A stretch of 8,334 nt of DNA, from the NCBI GenBank assembly GCA_003447515.1, contig DLZA01000413.1, forward strand, positions 1 through 8,334, read 5' to 3'. The stretch's first letter is position 1. Each line of letters opens with the position of its first letter. The position numbers were made by a program, and so were the translations under genes. Shown piece by piece: positions 6,183 through 8,334 of this stretch. Source of the stretch: Paracoccaceae bacterium (GTDB lineage: Bacteria; Pseudomonadota; Alphaproteobacteria; Rhodobacterales; Rhodobacteraceae). Under the pieces are notes generated by a model. It saw only the letters and a list, made by a program, of their open reading frames with translations, was not told the DNA's origin and did not search any database.

Positions 6183-8213
6183 ATGGTACAAAATCCTCTT
6201 CTTTCCGAATGGAATACCCAACACGGAATGCCGCCTTTTGATTTGATCAAAGATGAGCATTTCGCCCCTGCATTTGACGCCGCATTCAAAAAATCCCGAC
6301 GAGCCATCAACGCGATTGCAAACAGCACAGCTACGCCAACATTTGCCAACACTATCAATGCGCTAGAGATGGCAGATACGTTAATGGACAGAGTCGCAGG
6401 CGTCTTTTTTAACATTTCAGGCAGTGATAGTAATGATGCTCGCCAAGCATTACAACGTGACCTCGCCCCACGCTTTGCCGCGTTCAATTCTGAAACCATG
6501 ATGAACAAAGAACTTTTTCAGCGTATCGAACACTTGAATGTTAATCGCAAGGGTAATTCAGATGAGCAAAACCGCGTACTCAACCTGTATCACCGGATGT
6601 TTTTGCGTGCAGGTGCTAAACTTACAGGTGACGCTAAAACGCGGCTACCGGAGGTCACATCTCGCCTTGCTGAACTAGGCACGGCTTTCACTCAGAACCT
6701 ATTAAAAGACGAAGCTGACTGGTTCATGGAGCTTGGTTCAAACGATCTCGATGGCCTCCCTGATTTTTTGCTATCCGCAGCCGCAGAAGCTGCAAGAGAA
6801 CGTGACATAGACGGCCATATTATCACACTCTCGCGCTCACTTATCGTACCATTCCTTCAGTTCTCTACTCGCCGAAGCCTACGCAAAAAAGCCTATATCG
6901 CTTGGGGTAAACGGGGCGAAAAAGGCGGTGATACAGACAACATACGTATCGTCAAAGAAACACTGGACCTACGCTTTGAACGTGCAAACCTTTTGGGGTA
7001 CCGGTCCTTCTCTGAATTCAAGCTTGAAGCTGAAATGGCAAAAACACCAGAAAACGTTCGCGAACTGCTGATGGCCGTTTGGGAACCGGCGAAAGCTGCT
7101 GCTAATGAAGATGCTGAGAAACTAACTGAAATGCTTAACATCGACGGAATTATTGGTAGTCTAGAACCATGGGACTGGCGTTACTATTCTGAGAAATACC
7201 GCGCAGCTGAATATGATCTTCAGGAAACAGAACTAAAACCGTATTTTCAGCTAAACCAAATGATCGAAGCTGCGTTCGACTGTGCCAATCGTTTGTTTGG
7301 CCTAACATTTCATGAACTCGACGTTCCCCTGTACCATCCTGACGCTCGCGCGTGGGAGGTAAAGAAAGGGAACCACCATATGGCTGTTTTTATCGGTGAT
7401 TATTTCGCACGATCTTCGAAAAGATCAGGAGCATGGTGCTCGAGTTTCCGCAGCCAGAAAAATCTTGGCAAGGACATACGTCCTATCACGATAAATATCT
7501 GCAACTTCGCCAAAGCTCCCGCTGGCCAACTTTCCCTGCTTACCTTTGACGATGCACGTACGTTGTTCCACGAGTTCGGCCATGCGCTGCATTCCATGTT
7601 ATCCAATGTGCATTACCCTATAATTTCGGGCACATCAGTCGCGCGCGACTTTGTTGAACTGCCTAGCCAACTTTATGAGCATTGGCTCTCTGTTCCAAGC
7701 GTACTCGAAAAATTTGCCCGCCACACAGACACTGGTGAGCCAATGCCAAAGGAATTGCTTAACAAACTCCTTAGTGCCAAAAATTACGACATGGGTTTTT
7801 CAACTATTGAGTACACGGCCAGTGCCCTGGTTGATCTAGCGTTTCATGAAGGCAAACCACCTATTAACCCCATGGCGAAACAAGCCGAAGTCCTTGCATC
7901 TCTCGATATGCCAAAAGCGATCCGAATGCGCCATGCAACGCCACACTTCGCCCACGTCTTTTCCGGCGACGGATACTCCTCCGGCTACTACAGCTACATG
8001 TGGTCCGAGGTGATGGATGCTGATGCCTTCGCCGCATTCGAAGAAACTGGCGACCCATTTGACAAAGAGATGGCATTAAAACTGCATGACAATATTTATT
8101 CTGCGGGTGGATCAGATGAAGGCGAGACACTATACAAAGCTTTTCGTGGCAGTTTGCCAAAGGTAGATGCTCTTTTACGGGGTAGAGGTTTAGATTCTTC
8201 AAAAAATATGTAA
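6183..8213 (+). CDS. dcp: M3-family zinc metallopeptidase, peptidyl-dipeptidase Dcp type
   Basis: The 676-residue protein is predicted to release dipeptides from the C-terminus of oligopeptides, supplying amino acids from imported or recycled peptides. The zinc site is LFHEFGHALH (461-470): His463 and His467 bind zinc and Glu464 is the general base. The third ligand, Glu492 in DFVELPSQLYEHW, lies 25 residues after His467, the M3 spacing. Family signatures before the site are GDYFARSSKRSGAW (405-418) and SLLTFDDART (451-460). The C-terminal HVFSGDGYSSGYYSYMWSEVMDADAF (591-616) contains the substrate-binding His/Tyr residues typical of the family. Length is standard for Dcp/oligopeptidase A, and the N-terminus (NPLLSEWNTQHGMPPFD) fits the family, which supports this ATG although only a weak GGTAAG lies 8 bases ahead. 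No signal peptide is seen, so it is probably cytoplasmic. Oligopeptidase A (PrlC) is the alternative, but the Dcp signatures fit better. Confidence 0.93.
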   Translation: MVQNPLLSEWNTQHGMPPFDLIKDEHFAPAFDAAFKKSRRAINAIANSTATPTFANTINALEMADTLMDRVAGVFFNISGSDSNDARQALQRDLAPRFAAFNSETMMNKELFQRIEHLNVNRKGNSDEQNRVLNLYHRMFLRAGAKLTGDAKTRLPEVTSRLAELGTAFTQNLLKDEADWFMELGSNDLDGLPDFLLSAAAEAARERDIDGHIITLSRSLIVPFLQFSTRRSLRKKAYIAWGKRGEKGGDTDNIRIVKETLDLRFERANLLGYRSFSEFKLEAEMAKTPENVRELLMAVWEPAKAAANEDAEKLTEMLNIDGIIGSLEPWDWRYYSEKYRAAEYDLQETELKPYFQLNQMIEAAFDCANRLFGLTFHELDVPLYHPDARAWEVKKGNHHMAVFIGDYFARSSKRSGAWCSSFRSQKNLGKDIRPITINICNFAKAPAGQLSLLTFDDARTLFHEFGHALHSMLSNVHYPIISGTSVARDFVELPSQLYEHWLSVPSVLEKFARHTDTGEPMPKELLNKLLSAKNYDMGFSTIEYTASALVDLAFHEGKPPINPMAKQAEVLASLDMPKAIRMRHATPHFAHVFSGDGYSSGYYSYMWSEVMDADAFAAFEETGDPFDKEMALKLHDNIYSAGGSDEGETLYKAFRGSLPKVDALLRGRGLDSSKNM

Positions 8214-8214
8214 A

Positions 8215-8325
8215 TTGAACAAGAAAACTAATATTACACGGTTTATTTCTGCTCGAAGCCTTGGAATTGAGTTTGATCAATTAGGAAATGGTGTCATTTG
8301 CGTTGATGATGAATACAAAACTTAA
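8215..8325 (+). CDS. Doubtful small ORF after the peptidase
   Basis: A frame of 36 codons plus a stop begins with TTG two bases after the peptidase stop codon. It has no ATG and no visible Shine-Dalgarno site, and it contains a small inverted repeat at 8265-8282. The product (ending GNGVICVDDEYKT) is soluble and slightly charged and matches nothing I recognise. It may be noncoding sequence or a gene remnant. Confidence 0.15.
   Translation: MNKKTNITRFISARSLGIEFDQLGNGVICVDDEYKT
8265..8282 (+). repeat. Weak A/T-rich hairpin downstream of the peptidase
   Basis: AATTGA and TCAATT are perfect 6-bp inverted arms around the 6-base loop GTTTGA, 52 bases after the peptidase stop. The stem is A/T-rich and is not followed by a T-tract, so it is at most a weak transcript-end structure. 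Confidence 0.2.
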
Positions 8326-8334
8326 ATTCGCAAA

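Noticed and set aside
7864..8280. 138-residue reverse-strand frame antisense to the end of the peptidase
   Set aside because: It is antisense to the conserved M3 C-terminal region and has Arg/Ser-rich low-complexity composition, typical of a shadow frame.

Overview
The window looks like part of the chromosome of a heterotrophic alphaproteobacterium, most likely a marine member of the Rhodobacterales (Roseobacter group). This rests on family resemblance of the proteins recalled from memory, a base composition that looks close to 50% G+C by eye, and purine-rich Shine-Dalgarno sites. No database search was possible, so the taxonomy is inference. All five clear genes are on the + strand. I saw no RNA gene, insertion sequence, CRISPR array or phage gene.

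Layout: (1) 127-816, a type II L-2-haloacid dehalogenase with every catalytic residue present; (2) 879-1862, a PLP-dependent threonine/serine dehydratase without a regulatory ACT domain; (3) 1933-3009, an FAD-dependent amine/D-amino-acid dehydrogenase of the DadA/DauA type; (4) 3010-3475, a 466-base gap with no convincing gene but a few short inverted repeats; (5) 3476-5977, an 833-residue dimethylglycine dehydrogenase-like flavoprotein with a C-terminal folate-binding GcvT module; (6) 5978-6182, a short gap; (7) 6183-8213, an M3-family peptidyl-dipeptidase (Dcp type); (8) 8214-8334, a tail holding one doubtful small frame and a weak hairpin.

The first three genes are separated by only 62 and 70 bases and probably form one transcription unit. 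The dimethylglycine dehydrogenase and the peptidase each follow a longer gap and may have their own promoters. A shared theme is the use of small organic nitrogen and carbon compounds: peptides cut by the dipeptidase, amino acids deaminated by the dehydratase and the flavin dehydrogenase, N-methylated glycines demethylated with capture of the one-carbon unit on tetrahydrofolate, and 2-halo acids hydrolysed to 2-hydroxy acids. That common role is inference from family membership and proximity.

I found no strong sign of a new biological system. The points most worth a second look are the three-gene dehalogenase/dehydratase/D-amino-acid dehydrogenase cluster, the altered active-site loop in the flavin dehydrogenase, the unsettled substrate of the large GcvT-fused flavoprotein, and the 466-base gap in front of it.
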